Shown: positions 22,321-30,981 of the stretch, piece after piece
Layout of the letters: every line of letters starts with the position of its first letter
Position numbering within the stretch: the first letter of the stretch is position 1
Origin: Chrysogorgia sp. JL179-B06
Lineage: Eukaryota > Cnidaria > Anthozoa > Scleralcyonacea > Chrysogorgiidae
DNA length: 64,000 bases
Direction of reading: 5' to 3'
NCBI GenBank assembly: GCA_035772405.1
Contig: JAYKKM010000495.1
Span: forward strand, 62,001-126,000
Translations under genes and position numbers: made by a program
The notes under the pieces: generated by a model
Databases searched by the model: none
What the model was told of the DNA's origin: nothing
The model's input: only the letters and a program-made list of their open reading frames with translations

Positions 22321-22851
22321 ATGACAGAGAAAGTTGGTAAACTAGAAATTGTGATTGGTCCCATGTTTGCAGGAAAAACGACAGAGGCTCTCTGTAGGTT
22401 AGTCGCGTTAAGTAAATCAGGACTCAAAGTCCTTTACATGAACAATGCAGGCGACACTAGACGAACTGACCACACGTTCTCCACACGTCGTCAGACCATT
22501 GTTGTTGGATCAGACAGTTTACCTGCGAAACTAATCACCAACCTTCCAAGTTCTCTCGAACTAACTGATTATGATGCCATTGGTATTGATGAAGGTCATT
22601 GGTACTCCGATCTATCAGTTATTCGTGAATATGTCAAAGCTGGCATTCACGTCATTATTTGTGGTCTCATAACAACAGAGCACTTTAAAGACTTGGTGAA
22701 CTTGACACATTGTGCCGTTTGTCGTGACACTAACGGAACAACTGTTGAAGCACCATTCAATTGGAGATACAATCCAGGACCATCATTTGTTGGTGGTGCT
22801 GAACAATACAAAGCAGTGTGCAGACGTCATCATCCTTCAACACAAAATTAA
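22321..22851 (+). CDS. tk: Thymidine kinase, TK1/type II family
   Basis: Type II thymidine kinases phosphorylate thymidine to dTMP in the salvage pathway, raising dTTP for replication. The 176-residue product has the P-loop GPMFAGKTTE near residue 14, a Walker B stretch AIGIDEGHW, the zinc-binding CAVC and the lasso end VGGAEQYKAVC followed by RRHH. The last zinc ligand would be His, as in many bacterial enzymes. The length is right for the family. The start follows GGTATAGTAACC. It may help polymerase replication when host nucleotide pools are low. TK is not among the core Polinton genes, so this looks like acquired cargo. The reading frame is intact. Confidence 0.9.
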   Translation: MTEKVGKLEIVIGPMFAGKTTEALCRLVALSKSGLKVLYMNNAGDTRRTDHTFSTRRQTIVVGSDSLPAKLITNLPSSLELTDYDAIGIDEGHWYSDLSVIREYVKAGIHVIICGLITTEHFKDLVNLTHCAVCRDTNGTTVEAPFNWRYNPGPSFVGGAEQYKAVCRRHHPSTQN

Positions 22852-22996
22852 GGACATTCTCAACACGTCTCACTTTTTTAAATTTAGACATTGGACACAC
22901 GAAGTGCCCAATGCCATAAAGACAACATTAGAAGCATTGAAGCCAGTAATGTCACACAGCGTATACGTCGTCTTACTTTTAAAATTTACGAACGCA
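22852..22996. other. Convergent spacer after the thymidine kinase
   Basis: A 145-bp gap between converging genes, with AGAAGCATTGAAG at 22930 and GGAAGCATTGAAG at 22999 as a short direct repeat. No terminator consensus is certain. Confidence 0.35.
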
Positions 22997-23694
22997 CTAG
23001 GAAGCATTGAAGTATTTTACTATCGTGGTAATAGCGTCGTCGTATGAGTCGCACGACAACGTTAGATATCCAGCGGATTTGTACCTGAGTAACAGAGAGT
23101 CTTGCTCTTTGGATGTCTTACCTGTGCCACCTGGGTTCTTGAACTCAATCACAAGCCCAGTGTGCTGTCGGTTTGCATTAGCAATAATCAAGTCAAGTGT
23201 TCCACGTTGGTAACCTTTTTTCCACGAATTTATTCTTTTACTTGAAGTGTCTTGATTTTCACCACAAGCAGCTATCAAAATAGCTTCTGGATAGTGTTTC
23301 CTAAGAAAACCGACGACTTTCGTGTGAAGATCGAACTCAGTGATCATCTTGAACTGGTTGTGTTTGAGACCGACGTCAGCTACAGTCTCTCTAATGCTTG
23401 GTAAGATGAACTGGTTGTGTTTGAGACCGACGTCAGCTACAGTCTCTCTAATGCTTGGTAAGACTTCTGAGTGCACCCACTTTCCAAAGCGTCTCGCGCG
23501 TTCTATTTTACTTGAGAATGCCAATGAGTAGACCCCAAGTTCGTTGATAAACAAAGCCTGTGGACTTGACCCCACCATAGGTGCTAAATCACCACCACGT
23601 CTTTCGCTTTGAACCATATTTCACCTTCGTCACTTATAACCGTCGTAATGCTAAAACCATCAAAATCAAATAATTCCACTAAGTTGGTTGTCAT
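22997..23694 (-). pseudogene. BRO-N domain fused to a VRR-NUC-like nuclease, frame broken
   Basis: The probable start ATG 23694 follows GGACTATAGTA. The first frame encodes the beginning of a BRO-N domain (TNLVELFDFDGF, EIWFKAKDV) and stops at 23584. A second frame (to 22997) encodes the end of BRO-N (ALFINELGVYSL, KWVHSEVLPSIRET) and then a PD-(D/E)xK/VRR-NUC-like core: GTLDLIIAN, then VIEFKN, then SKEQ. The middle of BRO-N (roughly 30 residues) is missing where the frames meet. A 57-bp tandem duplication repeats LPSIRETVADVG in frame. BRO-N domains are DNA-binding modules of large DNA viruses and phages; the nuclease function is inferred from the D...ExK pattern. Confidence 0.7.
23350..23463. 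repeat. 57-bp perfect tandem duplication in the BRO-N gene
   Basis: Two identical head-to-tail copies, each beginning TGAACTGGTTGTG, insert 19 codons in frame at the domain junction. No divergence between copies means it is recent. Confidence 0.9.
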
Positions 23695-23907
23695 TACTAT
23701 AGTCCCACAAAAATATTTTTTACGAATTGGTGTGTCAATCCACTTGGTCTTTGTTAGGGTCTTTATAGATCTGACTTGTCGCGTACCAACGCATCCGATG
23801 TGTTTTAACACTCGATTCGTTCTTCGGTCTAAAGAAGTTTCTCACACCACGAACCAGCTTTCTAAACCAACTCATTATAACATAGGATGTATCATCAGCA
23901 CGTGTTT
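23695..23907. other. Spacer between two minus-strand genes
   Basis: About 210 bp with no independent gene. The minus-strand frame here could encode residues before ATG 23694, but the TATAGTA element directly before that ATG argues against a longer protein. Confidence 0.35.
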
Positions 23908-24120
23908 TTACGACACTGATGGTGGTGTTATTATGTCGTCTGGTTCTTCCGGAGGTAATAAAATGGGTTCACCATAAGTTTTTCTTGACCTCAGACCAAT
24001 CTCAGCATGGAGCTCAAGACTCACATTACCACGACCAAATGACCCACCAGCCTTGAACATGTGATCAGTAGTCTTATTTATTTTATATATTTCACGAGGT
24101 CTCGAAACACACGCTCCCAT
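23908..24120 (-). CDS. Small protein with N-myristoylation-like start, 70 aa
   Basis: The product starts MGACVSRP. Gly2 with Ser6 and a nearby Cys fits the N-myristoylation (plus palmitoylation) pattern, predicting membrane attachment. The end is acidic and proline-rich (LLPPEEPDDIITPP). The start follows TATAAAGTAG. I do not recognise the family; a virion-membrane linker is conceivable. Confidence 0.55.
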   Translation of the reverse strand: MGACVSRPREIYKINKTTDHMFKAGGSFGRGNVSLELHAEIGLRSRKTYGEPILLPPEEPDDIITPPSVS

Positions 24121-24579
24121 CTACTTTATACCATATTTCTTCATCATTTTTCCACCTATGATTATGATGTCTCGGTTCGTCATGTAGCCACTCACGATTT
24201 TCACACCGTAGAATTCTATCAACGATGGGTATGCATAAGGTGCGAGTGGTATTCTTGGTCGGTGTATTCCAAAAATCGTTCCATAAGGTGTGCCTATCTT
24301 TTTCATGTTTGCTGTGAAGTCGGAGTCAGTTGACTTGATGTTGTTGACTCTGACGTGTGAATTGCTCATTTGCCAGTGTATTGATATCATATGCATTTTA
24401 GTGAGGTCAACACCACTCGGAATAGTGCATATGCTCTCCATTGCTGGGACGCTGCCACCATACGCGAGTCCATTAGTCATACCAGTCTTGTACCCTATGA
24501 ACTTATCCCACTGACCGTCGTCGTTTGATATAATTGTCTCCCAATTTGACCCTGTGGCTCTCATAGGTAGCCGCACCAT
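24121..24579 (-). CDS. Unknown beta-rich protein, possibly the fibre C-terminus
   Basis: 152 codons with glycine- and beta-rich composition (SNWETIISNDDGQW, GGSVPAMESICTIP, YGTIFGIHRPRIP). It overlaps the upstream gene by 19 bp in another frame. Unlike nearly all neighbours it has no TATAGTA-like element before its first ATG, so it may be the displaced C-terminal half of the fibre-like protein after a 1-nt indel near 24590. It could also be a separate overlapping gene. Confidence 0.45.
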   Translation of the reverse strand: MVRLPMRATGSNWETIISNDDGQWDKFIGYKTGMTNGLAYGGSVPAMESICTIPSGVDLTKMHMISIHWQMSNSHVRVNNIKSTDSDFTANMKKIGTPYGTIFGIHRPRIPLAPYAYPSLIEFYGVKIVSGYMTNRDIIIIGGKMMKKYGIK

Positions 24580-25046
24580 TGCATGCTTGAACAGTTAAAA
24601 TGAAGGCCTGACTCAAGTGGGAGTGGTGTTAACTCGGGGGATAGAAAACTATGGCCTGCACCGTTAACGCCAATAGTAGGGCCATAAGTTGGGTTGTTTT
24701 GCACTAATTTACTTGTTTCACCAATGGCTTTCACTTTGTTTGAGCCATTGGTGTGAAATCCCACGTTTTTCAAGGCGTGTGTGCTAACGTTGAAGTCGAG
24801 CACAACATTATAGGACTGACTCTTTAGGTAACCTGATAGCGATTGCTCTAGAGCTCTTTTGTTTGCGGCGTCTGAGTCATCGACTGGGTCTGCTACGTTT
24901 TTTATCGCTGAGCCTTGCATGTCTATTAGTCCAGACATCCTTCCACCGGTCACACTTAATTTGGGATCTTCGTCCAGATGTCTTTTCGTTCTCTTTAGTA
25001 TTTTATCGTGGGGGCCGTCAGACTCATACCCATAGTTTAGACTCAT
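24561..25046 (-). CDS. Phage-tail-fibre-like protein
   Basis: ATG 25046 follows GAGGTAGTG. Residues 35-70 read GGRMSGLIDMQGSAIKNVAD and then PVDDSDAANKRALEQ. This matches the G.I.M....I.N..DP....DA.NK pattern at the base of many phage tail fibres and adenovirus-like fibres. A second ALKNVGF motif follows near residue 105. The product may be an attachment protein on the virion surface. Length here is 161 residues, short for a fibre, which fits a frame break into the next ORF. Confidence 0.55.
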   Translation of the reverse strand: MSLNYGYESDGPHDKILKRTKRHLDEDPKLSVTGGRMSGLIDMQGSAIKNVADPVDDSDAANKRALEQSLSGYLKSQSYNVVLDFNVSTHALKNVGFHTNGSNKVKAIGETSKLVQNNPTYGPTIGVNGAGHSFLSPELTPLPLESGLHFNCSSMQWCGYL

Positions 25047-25048
25047 CA

Positions 25049-26460
25049 CTACCTCAAGGTGTATTTGCTTATTAGATAGCTAGAGACTCCTGAGAGTCCT
25101 AACACTATCGTTAGCGTTGTCGTGCCTGACTCACTTGTGGTGGTAGTGCGTGCTATTTGATTGGTCACTGTTCTCTTCACAGGTGGTACCACTCTCAAGT
25201 GAGTCGCCACATTTTCTTGATGGACTTTTTTAACCGCATTCAAGCGAGTGTTCACTCCAAATCTCATGGACTCCGTGGCAATCTTTAATAAGTTGTTGTA
25301 TCCAGCGATTCTATTCTTGAGTATCACCACATTACTTGGCATTAACCACGTAGACGGCGACACTGCAAGATTTTGGACAACGTTGGTGTCTCTAATCGAT
25401 TTATTCATGTTGAGAATCCATGTCGATACGTCGTAGTTGATAACGCTGTCAGCAAACAACTTGCGGAATTCTTGTTGAGTTTCTAGACTTCCTGCAGAAC
25501 CACCAACGACAGATACACGTGTTCTCGCTTGCGCACCAAGTGTGGAGTACACAAAGGCCTCTATGCTTTGATTTAGATATTGTAGCCCAATGTTGGTAAA
25601 GCCGTCTGACAATCGCGCGACGTATCGTTTATAGTCGTTCTGAACGTCGTTGAGTGTGTAGACTCTGGATTCACCTAAAGTACCATCGCTCAGGACTTTA
25701 TTCTGGTAGTAATGTTTTTGGGGGATCTTAGAAATCTTACCATACAATTCGGAAGCATTGAATTCTCTACTTATTGATTTCATGGTCTCACCACCTTCCA
25801 TTCTTCTGAGAAGTCTTCTAATGGTGAAGTACACATGAAATCTCATCACACTTGTGACCACGGGGTGAACTTCTTGTGACACTGATAAATGTTGCAGTGA
25901 GACTCCACAACAGAAACTCGCACAATACGTCGCAAACACAACACGATAGTAAGATTCGTTGTCGTCCCATTTCGACATGGTCTTTGACGTAGTGATTTGT
26001 AAGACTGGTAGCTTTGACATGAAGTAGCTATTTTGGTTAACAAAGACTTTGAAGTTATTCACTGGATAATTCAACACGTTTTCTGTTGGATAACCATCCC
26101 AAAGTCCCCAGTGGTTCTTGTGACCTTTTGGTAGTGGTTGGATAGTTCCACCGCCTTGCCATATTATTGGGAACTTATTATTGGGAACTTACTATTGTGT
26201 AGCCACCTCCACATGTTCCTATCATTTTTGAAAGTTGCGCTGGTTATGTCTGTGCTGAGGATGTCGTTGTTTTTGAAGTATACGTCAACATCTAATACCT
26301 CACCGTCTCGCGAAATATTTGGATAGAACTCGAATTTGCTTAAAGTAGCGTGGGGGTACTTTTTGATGAGGTCTGCCTTTGCGTCGTGTGTAGCCTTCGA
26401 TGTGTTCGCCATCGCACGCTCGTAGTGCTTTCCATAGTAGTCGTGAAGGGCTTTCTGCAT
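25049..26460 (-). pseudogene. Conserved Polinton protein with C-terminal membrane anchor, split by 14-bp duplication
   Basis: ATG 26460 follows ACATTATAT. The first frame (26460 to 26164) runs MQKALHDYYGKH to NSKFPII and then hits a stop within a 14-bp tandem duplication. The second frame resumes directly after it and continues about 370 residues to 25049, ending in a hydrophobic anchor (TLTIVLGLSGVSSYLISKY). Removing one copy of the duplication would make the frames continuous. A related protein accompanies capsid genes in other Polintons, from memory; its role is unknown. GAQARTR near the middle is a distinctive conserved-looking motif. Confidence 0.65.
26163..26190. repeat. 14-bp tandem duplication that breaks a reading frame
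   Basis: ATTATTGGGAACTT occurs twice in a row. Fourteen bases shift the frame by two and create the stop seen in the minus-strand gene. Confidence 0.9.
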
Positions 26461-26470
26461 ATATAATGTA
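26452..26470. promoter_or_regulatory. Back-to-back start codons with shared ATATA
   Basis: The minus-strand ATG (26458-26460) and the plus-strand ATG (26466-26468) are separated by just five bases, reading CAT-ATATA-ATG. Both genes therefore use essentially no 5' leader here, or their transcripts overlap. The AT core resembles the element before other starts in this Polinton. Confidence 0.6.
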
Positions 26471-27185
26471 CCGTATGTTATACACAATGCGAAAGTTGAC
26501 GGTATTCATTGAAGGCGCAGAAAAAGTGGTGTCCTTTGACAACGCGATGATGGTCATACATGATAACCCATACATTATGGTTAAGACAGCCACTGTGTTT
26601 TGGGACTATCATAACACGACAAATGACGACAGCATTCGGGTCTTCACGTTGGATGACTCTAGGGTTGGCTCTTTTAAAAAGATTAAAGTGGGTGAAGGGT
26701 ACTTTAGCTTCGACGCATTGGTCAAAGTCTTAAAACATGAGTCTAACAAGCATAAGGTGAGTCTTGAGGTAGAGAAACTGACGCCCACGAGTAAATGTAG
26801 GGTTAAGGTTAGTAGCTCAGCTGTGTTAGACACCCTTGGGCCTCTACTTGGTTTCGCAAGAAACGAGGTGATTCAGAACGACTTACAGTGGCACACTAGC
26901 CCAAACGAGGTCGATATGTATAGAGGTCTGAAGTACATAGAAGTTTCGTGTGACATTGTTGAAACCGAAAGCAATGTAGGTATTGATGGGAAGCGTAGCA
27001 ATGTGATCACAACGTTACCAATACCCACTGAACAGTCTTTGAAGGGGTCAGTACAACGTCATGTAGACATTGAGTCCAAGGTGAGTATTAAAAAAGGTGT
27101 TTACTCAAGTATGACGTTTCGCATCAAACCAAATAACGACGATCTTAAAATTGGCGCGGTGCTATTGGAACTGTATGTAGTGTGA
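26466..27185 (+). CDS. Predicted minor capsid (penton) protein
   Basis: The 239-codon frame starts MYRMLYTMRKL; an internal ATG 24 bp further on is an alternative start. Its position beside the integrase and capsid genes, its size, and the mostly beta-type C-terminal part (LKYIEVSCDIVET, SNVITTLPIP, SSMTFRIKPNN, GAVLLELYVV) fit the single jelly-roll minor capsid protein predicted for Polintons. The frame is intact. The function is inferred from context and composition rather than a clear motif. Confidence 0.6.
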   Translation: MYRMLYTMRKLTVFIEGAEKVVSFDNAMMVIHDNPYIMVKTATVFWDYHNTTNDDSIRVFTLDDSRVGSFKKIKVGEGYFSFDALVKVLKHESNKHKVSLEVEKLTPTSKCRVKVSSSAVLDTLGPLLGFARNEVIQNDLQWHTSPNEVDMYRGLKYIEVSCDIVETESNVGIDGKRSNVITTLPIPTEQSLKGSVQRHVDIESKVSIKKGVYSSMTFRIKPNNDDLKIGAVLLELYVV

Positions 27186-27190
27186 ATTAT

Positions 27191-28294
27191 ATGGAACTTG
27201 GTGTGGAGACAGAACAAGGGTTGAGAGACATTTATTATAATCCTAAGACAGGGTTCAGTAGTGTAGAGAAATTGTATCAAAGTGCATTGGGAGACGGATT
27301 GAAAGTAACTAGAAAAACAGTGAAAGAATCGTTGACAGCGCAGGACACCTACACTAGGTACAAACCTATTGTGAGAAGACATAAGTTCCGCGCGACCTTC
27401 GTTGGGTTTCTTGGTGAAGAGCTCCAAATGGACTTAGTGGACATGAGTAAGTATTCAAAACAGAACAAAGGGTATTATTGGATACTAACAGGTATTGAAA
27501 TATTGAGTAGATACGCTTTTGGTATTGCGGTGTATAGAAAAGACACTAAGAACATGACTGAGGCTGTTGGAAAGTTGTTGAGTGACTTTAAAGATCGTTT
27601 TGGAGCCACGCCTAAGTTAGCGCAATTTGATGATGGACTTGAGTTCTACAATGTTGGTGTGAAGAGTTTGTTGAAAGACTCGAGTGTTGAATATTTCAGC
27701 ACTAAGAGTGACAAGAAGGCTGCTGTTGTCGAGCGTTTTAATAGAAGTCTCAAGAGCATTATGTGGAAGTACTTTTATGCTCGTGGAACGTACAAATGGA
27801 TTGACGTTCTAGACCAGTTTGTAGACAATTATAATAGCAATGTGAATCGAAGCATTATGATGAAGCCAAAGGATGTCAATAAGTCAAATGAAGGCGACGT
27901 TTGGACCACTTTGTTTGGTCATCAATTTGCAGACAATCCATTACCGAAGTTCAAGGTTGGCGAATCAGTGAGAATTAGTAAATACAAGAGCGTGTTCACA
28001 AAGGGCTATGAAGCCAACTTCACTGAAGAGCTGTTTAAAGTGGTGAAAGTTATTCGTGGTGATCCGAATGTGTATGAAATTGAGGACATAAGTGGTGAAC
28101 AGATTATTGGGAAGTTTTACGAACAGGAATTGTCGCTGGTTAATAAGAAACTTGATGATGATGTGTACAGAGTTGAAAAAGTGCTGAAAAGAAAGAAAGT
28201 TAGAGGAAAGAAGATGGTGTTGGTCAAATGGCTAGGTTATGAAAGCAAACATAATTCATGGATACCAGAAAGCGATATTCAAAATGTGAGCTAA
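27191..28294 (+). CDS. int: Retroviral-type integrase with chromodomain
   Basis: The enzyme inserts Polinton DNA with a 6-bp staggered cut, matching the CTGATG duplication here. ATG 27191 follows TGTGAATTAT. The core carries the acidic triad: Asp81 (LQMDLVDM), Asp147 (QFDDGLEF) and Glu181 (AAVVERFNR). An SH3-like beta domain follows (KVGESVRISKYK), then a C-terminal chromodomain (YRVEKVLKRKKV, LVKWLGYES, NSWIPESDI) that could target insertion to marked histones. At 367 residues it is full length and shows no lesion. Confidence 0.93.
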   Translation: MELGVETEQGLRDIYYNPKTGFSSVEKLYQSALGDGLKVTRKTVKESLTAQDTYTRYKPIVRRHKFRATFVGFLGEELQMDLVDMSKYSKQNKGYYWILTGIEILSRYAFGIAVYRKDTKNMTEAVGKLLSDFKDRFGATPKLAQFDDGLEFYNVGVKSLLKDSSVEYFSTKSDKKAAVVERFNRSLKSIMWKYFYARGTYKWIDVLDQFVDNYNSNVNRSIMMKPKDVNKSNEGDVWTTLFGHQFADNPLPKFKVGESVRISKYKSVFTKGYEANFTEELFKVVKVIRGDPNVYEIEDISGEQIIGKFYEQELSLVNKKLDDDVYRVEKVLKRKKVRGKKMVLVKWLGYESKHNSWIPESDIQNVS

Positions 28295-28300
28295 TGTAAT

Positions 28301-29707
28301 ATGGCTGAAGAAGGTGGGGAAGGTTTCGAGGACTTCGAGATGAAGAACTTTAACGAGTACGAAGACGTCACTAAAGAGCAACTAGAAGAGGAGCTCGCTG
28401 AGACTGTCGAGTGGCTCAGCCAGACAACCGTTGAGTATGGTACGAATGATATGCCGAAAGTCGTTCGTGTTAATTTTACCAACAATCGTGACATCGCTAA
28501 TAGGATAAGTGAGCTAGCTAGAAGGCAAGGTGAGCAAAAAGAGACGTCATTTATTGACTCTGACGACGGTAAAACGGTGACAATAAGGGGAACTAACACA
28601 GAAGTCCCACCAATAGATTTTGTCGAACAGGAGTTATATGGCGACGTCAATGACGCAAGTTTCAGTTTAGCTTTTGAAGAGGAGGAAGAAATCGAGAGAA
28701 GATTGGGTAAACTAAAAGCGTCCAACAAAGAGTTAACAAAAAATAACGTTAAAAGAGTCAAGCTAATAAATAGGAAAATAAGTGAGTTGTACAAAAAAGC
28801 ACTTGGTCACGATGACGCGTCAAGGGAAATAGTCAACAGGTCACAGGTTACGGACTCGGGGTCTATTCTTTTCAAACCAATAGGCACATATGGTAAGTAT
28901 GGGGGACCCAGGCGAATTCTAATACCTAGAGGAAATACTTTGATCTACAGTAAAGATGACAATAGTAAAAGGGCTATTGAGCAGTTCAAACAGTTAGTTG
29001 ACCAAATCCCTGAGAATACAGAAACAACAGCTGTCACAACAGAAGTAATCCCAGATGACTTCCCAGTAATTGAAACAAAAGTGGACCATGTCAACATACA
29101 TGGGCTAACACCAAACGAGAACCGTGATCTGAGTGGTGTGGTTAATCCAAGCGATAGTGTGGTGCCTGAGTCAAGAATAGGTGACGATGGTGCGCTGCAA
29201 ATACAGGCAGACCACTTTCAAGAAGCAATAAATAAAACAGCAGACGAGTTAGCCGACGAGGACGACGAGAGCGTTATCTTTGAATTGGAAGAGCGTAATG
29301 TAGGGCTTGAAGAGGCGTTAGATAGAACTATTGAGCAACGGCAAATAGAAGAGGTTAGAGCGCAGCAAGAGATCGACATTGCCAGGTTACAGAAATTCAA
29401 GGAATGGGCTAAAGAGAATATGGTTGGGTTGAGTGCTGTAGCAATTTCAGTGGCTGGAATTATAACAACTATTATTATCGCTGGTAGGTCTGCTGTTATG
29501 AAAGGCGCTATGGCTACGAGGTCATTCGCACAGGCTGTTAAGAACGCGATAATGAAGATGGGTCCATGGGCTGTTGGGTTGGCTAACTTAGTTTACAATG
29601 CGTTGATGACAGGTGCAAAGGGTCTCGCTTGGTTGGCTCAAAATCTGTGGGTACTCGCAGTGGTATTTGCGTGGTTCGCTTATGACTATTATAAGCTAAA
29701 ACAGTAG
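28301..29707 (+). CDS. Conserved Polinton protein with hydrophobic C-terminus, 468 aa
   Basis: The start follows CTAATGTAAT. The N-terminal two thirds are acidic and helical (EEGGEGFEDF, EEEEEIERRLGKL) with coiled-coil potential near residues 335-370. The end has hydrophobic stretches (VGLSAVAISVAGIITTIII, AVMKGAMATRSFAQAV, LWVLAVVFAWFAYDYY). The layout recurs in invertebrate Polintons immediately before the major capsid gene, from memory. A virion-associated, membrane-active role is plausible but not shown. The frame is intact. Confidence 0.6.
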   Translation: MAEEGGEGFEDFEMKNFNEYEDVTKEQLEEELAETVEWLSQTTVEYGTNDMPKVVRVNFTNNRDIANRISELARRQGEQKETSFIDSDDGKTVTIRGTNTEVPPIDFVEQELYGDVNDASFSLAFEEEEEIERRLGKLKASNKELTKNNVKRVKLINRKISELYKKALGHDDASREIVNRSQVTDSGSILFKPIGTYGKYGGPRRILIPRGNTLIYSKDDNSKRAIEQFKQLVDQIPENTETTAVTTEVIPDDFPVIETKVDHVNIHGLTPNENRDLSGVVNPSDSVVPESRIGDDGALQIQADHFQEAINKTADELADEDDESVIFELEERNVGLEEALDRTIEQRQIEEVRAQQEIDIARLQKFKEWAKENMVGLSAVAISVAGIITTIIIAGRSAVMKGAMATRSFAQAVKNAIMKMGPWAVGLANLVYNALMTGAKGLAWLAQNLWVLAVVFAWFAYDYYKLKQ

Positions 29708-29729
29708 TGACAAAACATATGTAAAGTAT

Positions 29730-30966
29730 ATGAACGTCACGTCAGCAGAGTTGAGTCCTGGCTTTAGACGAGCAACTATGGGTGTCATAAAAGGGGTGAG
29801 AACGCAGCATGTGATCACGTTGAACCCTAATAAAGTCAGTCCTGGTGAGGAACTCTACATTGATGTACCGAAGCTTAAGGTTAGTAGCTGTTTGGTGCCT
29901 GGATCGTTGGGTCTAGTGTTCGACTTTAAGAATGCAAACGACAAAAGTTGGTTCTTGAACAATGTGAGCAAGTTACTTTGTGAGAAGCTTGTTGTGAGAC
30001 CAGCTGGGGAGACTGTGTATGACAACAATGGGGAAAATTACACTGGTGTTTATCGTGACCTTTGGGAAAGTGTTACTGCGCGAGACCAAATGATTGACTA
30101 TGGTGTTGGTCCTGAGAACTTGAGAAAGTTAATTTCTAAGGATGACAGTGGTGTGACAAGTGGAAATGCTGCTAAAGTTAGTGATGCGTTGATGTTTAGT
30201 GTGATTGGAACGAAACAGCGAATAAAGCTTGGTAAAATCATGGATGACCATGGGTTGTACGCTCCTTTCAGTATGAACAACAACTTGCAATACGTGATCA
30301 CACTTCCAAAGGCCACAGACATCATGGTGGCACAATCCAATGAGAGTGTAGGTGGGTATACCCTGGAGAACCTTGAACTTGAGTATGAAACGATTGACAA
30401 CCAGGAGCTCTCTGATGAAATAACGTCAGGTTACGCAAGTGGTAGGAGTTTGTCATATGAGCACGTCACGTTGATGAAAACCACTGAATGGGATAAAGGC
30501 ACAACCATTGTGAACGAGAATGTTAATCTCCTAACCCAAACAGTCGTTTCGCTTCTGCATAGAACTTCGATTTCGGAATGCCTTGTGAGTACACGCTATT
30601 TGGCACACCTTCAATTGTGACTCTAACACTCTCGATATTCGGATAAAGAAACTCCTCACTGTCTGTTCGCACCTTATTCGTGAATAGCAACACAATCGCC
30701 TTCATGCTTTTTCTCGGTAGAGGAACACGCTCAGTTCATGACCATACAGAAGTTCTATAAAGATGGCTTTGCGTTAGTCATTGACTTGAGGAGCGTTCAA
30801 GATAATCGCAACGTCGCCACTGGCAAGAAAATTGTGAACACAATCTGGTGTGCTTCTTGAAATCACTAAGAAAGCGACGACTGCAAATGTTATGTGCAGG
30901 GTGTTTGTGATGAGTGACGGATTAGTCAACTTCATGAACAATGGGTTGCAATCAATCCAATATTAA
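29730..30966 (+). pseudogene. Major capsid protein (double jelly roll), split by an internal inversion
   Basis: This family forms the icosahedral shell. The start follows GTAAAGTAT. The plus frame shows GEELYIDVPKLKVSSC, FKNANDKSWFLNN, GKIMDDHGLYAPF, LENLELEYE and SLSYEHVTLMKTTEW. At 30530 the coding sense flips: 30530-30718 encodes the next part on the minus strand (AIVLLFTNKVRT, EGVPNSVYSQGIPKSK). After 30718 the plus strand resumes (FMTIQKFYKDGFALVIDLR), then loses frame near 30855 before VNFMNNGLQSIQY at the end. The order of motifs is that of Polinton capsid proteins; the inversion and the shift make the copy non-functional as it stands. Confidence 0.85.
30530..30718. other. 189-bp inverted segment inside the capsid gene
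   Basis: Read on the minus strand the segment carries the missing capsid coding sequence, and both junctions fit to the base. 189 bp is exactly 63 codons. TCT lies directly left and AGA directly right of the segment, a tiny inverted repeat. Flip-type rearrangement, recombination at microhomology or an assembly artefact are all possible. Confidence 0.85.
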
Positions 30967-30981
30967 ATCAAATGTAATTTA

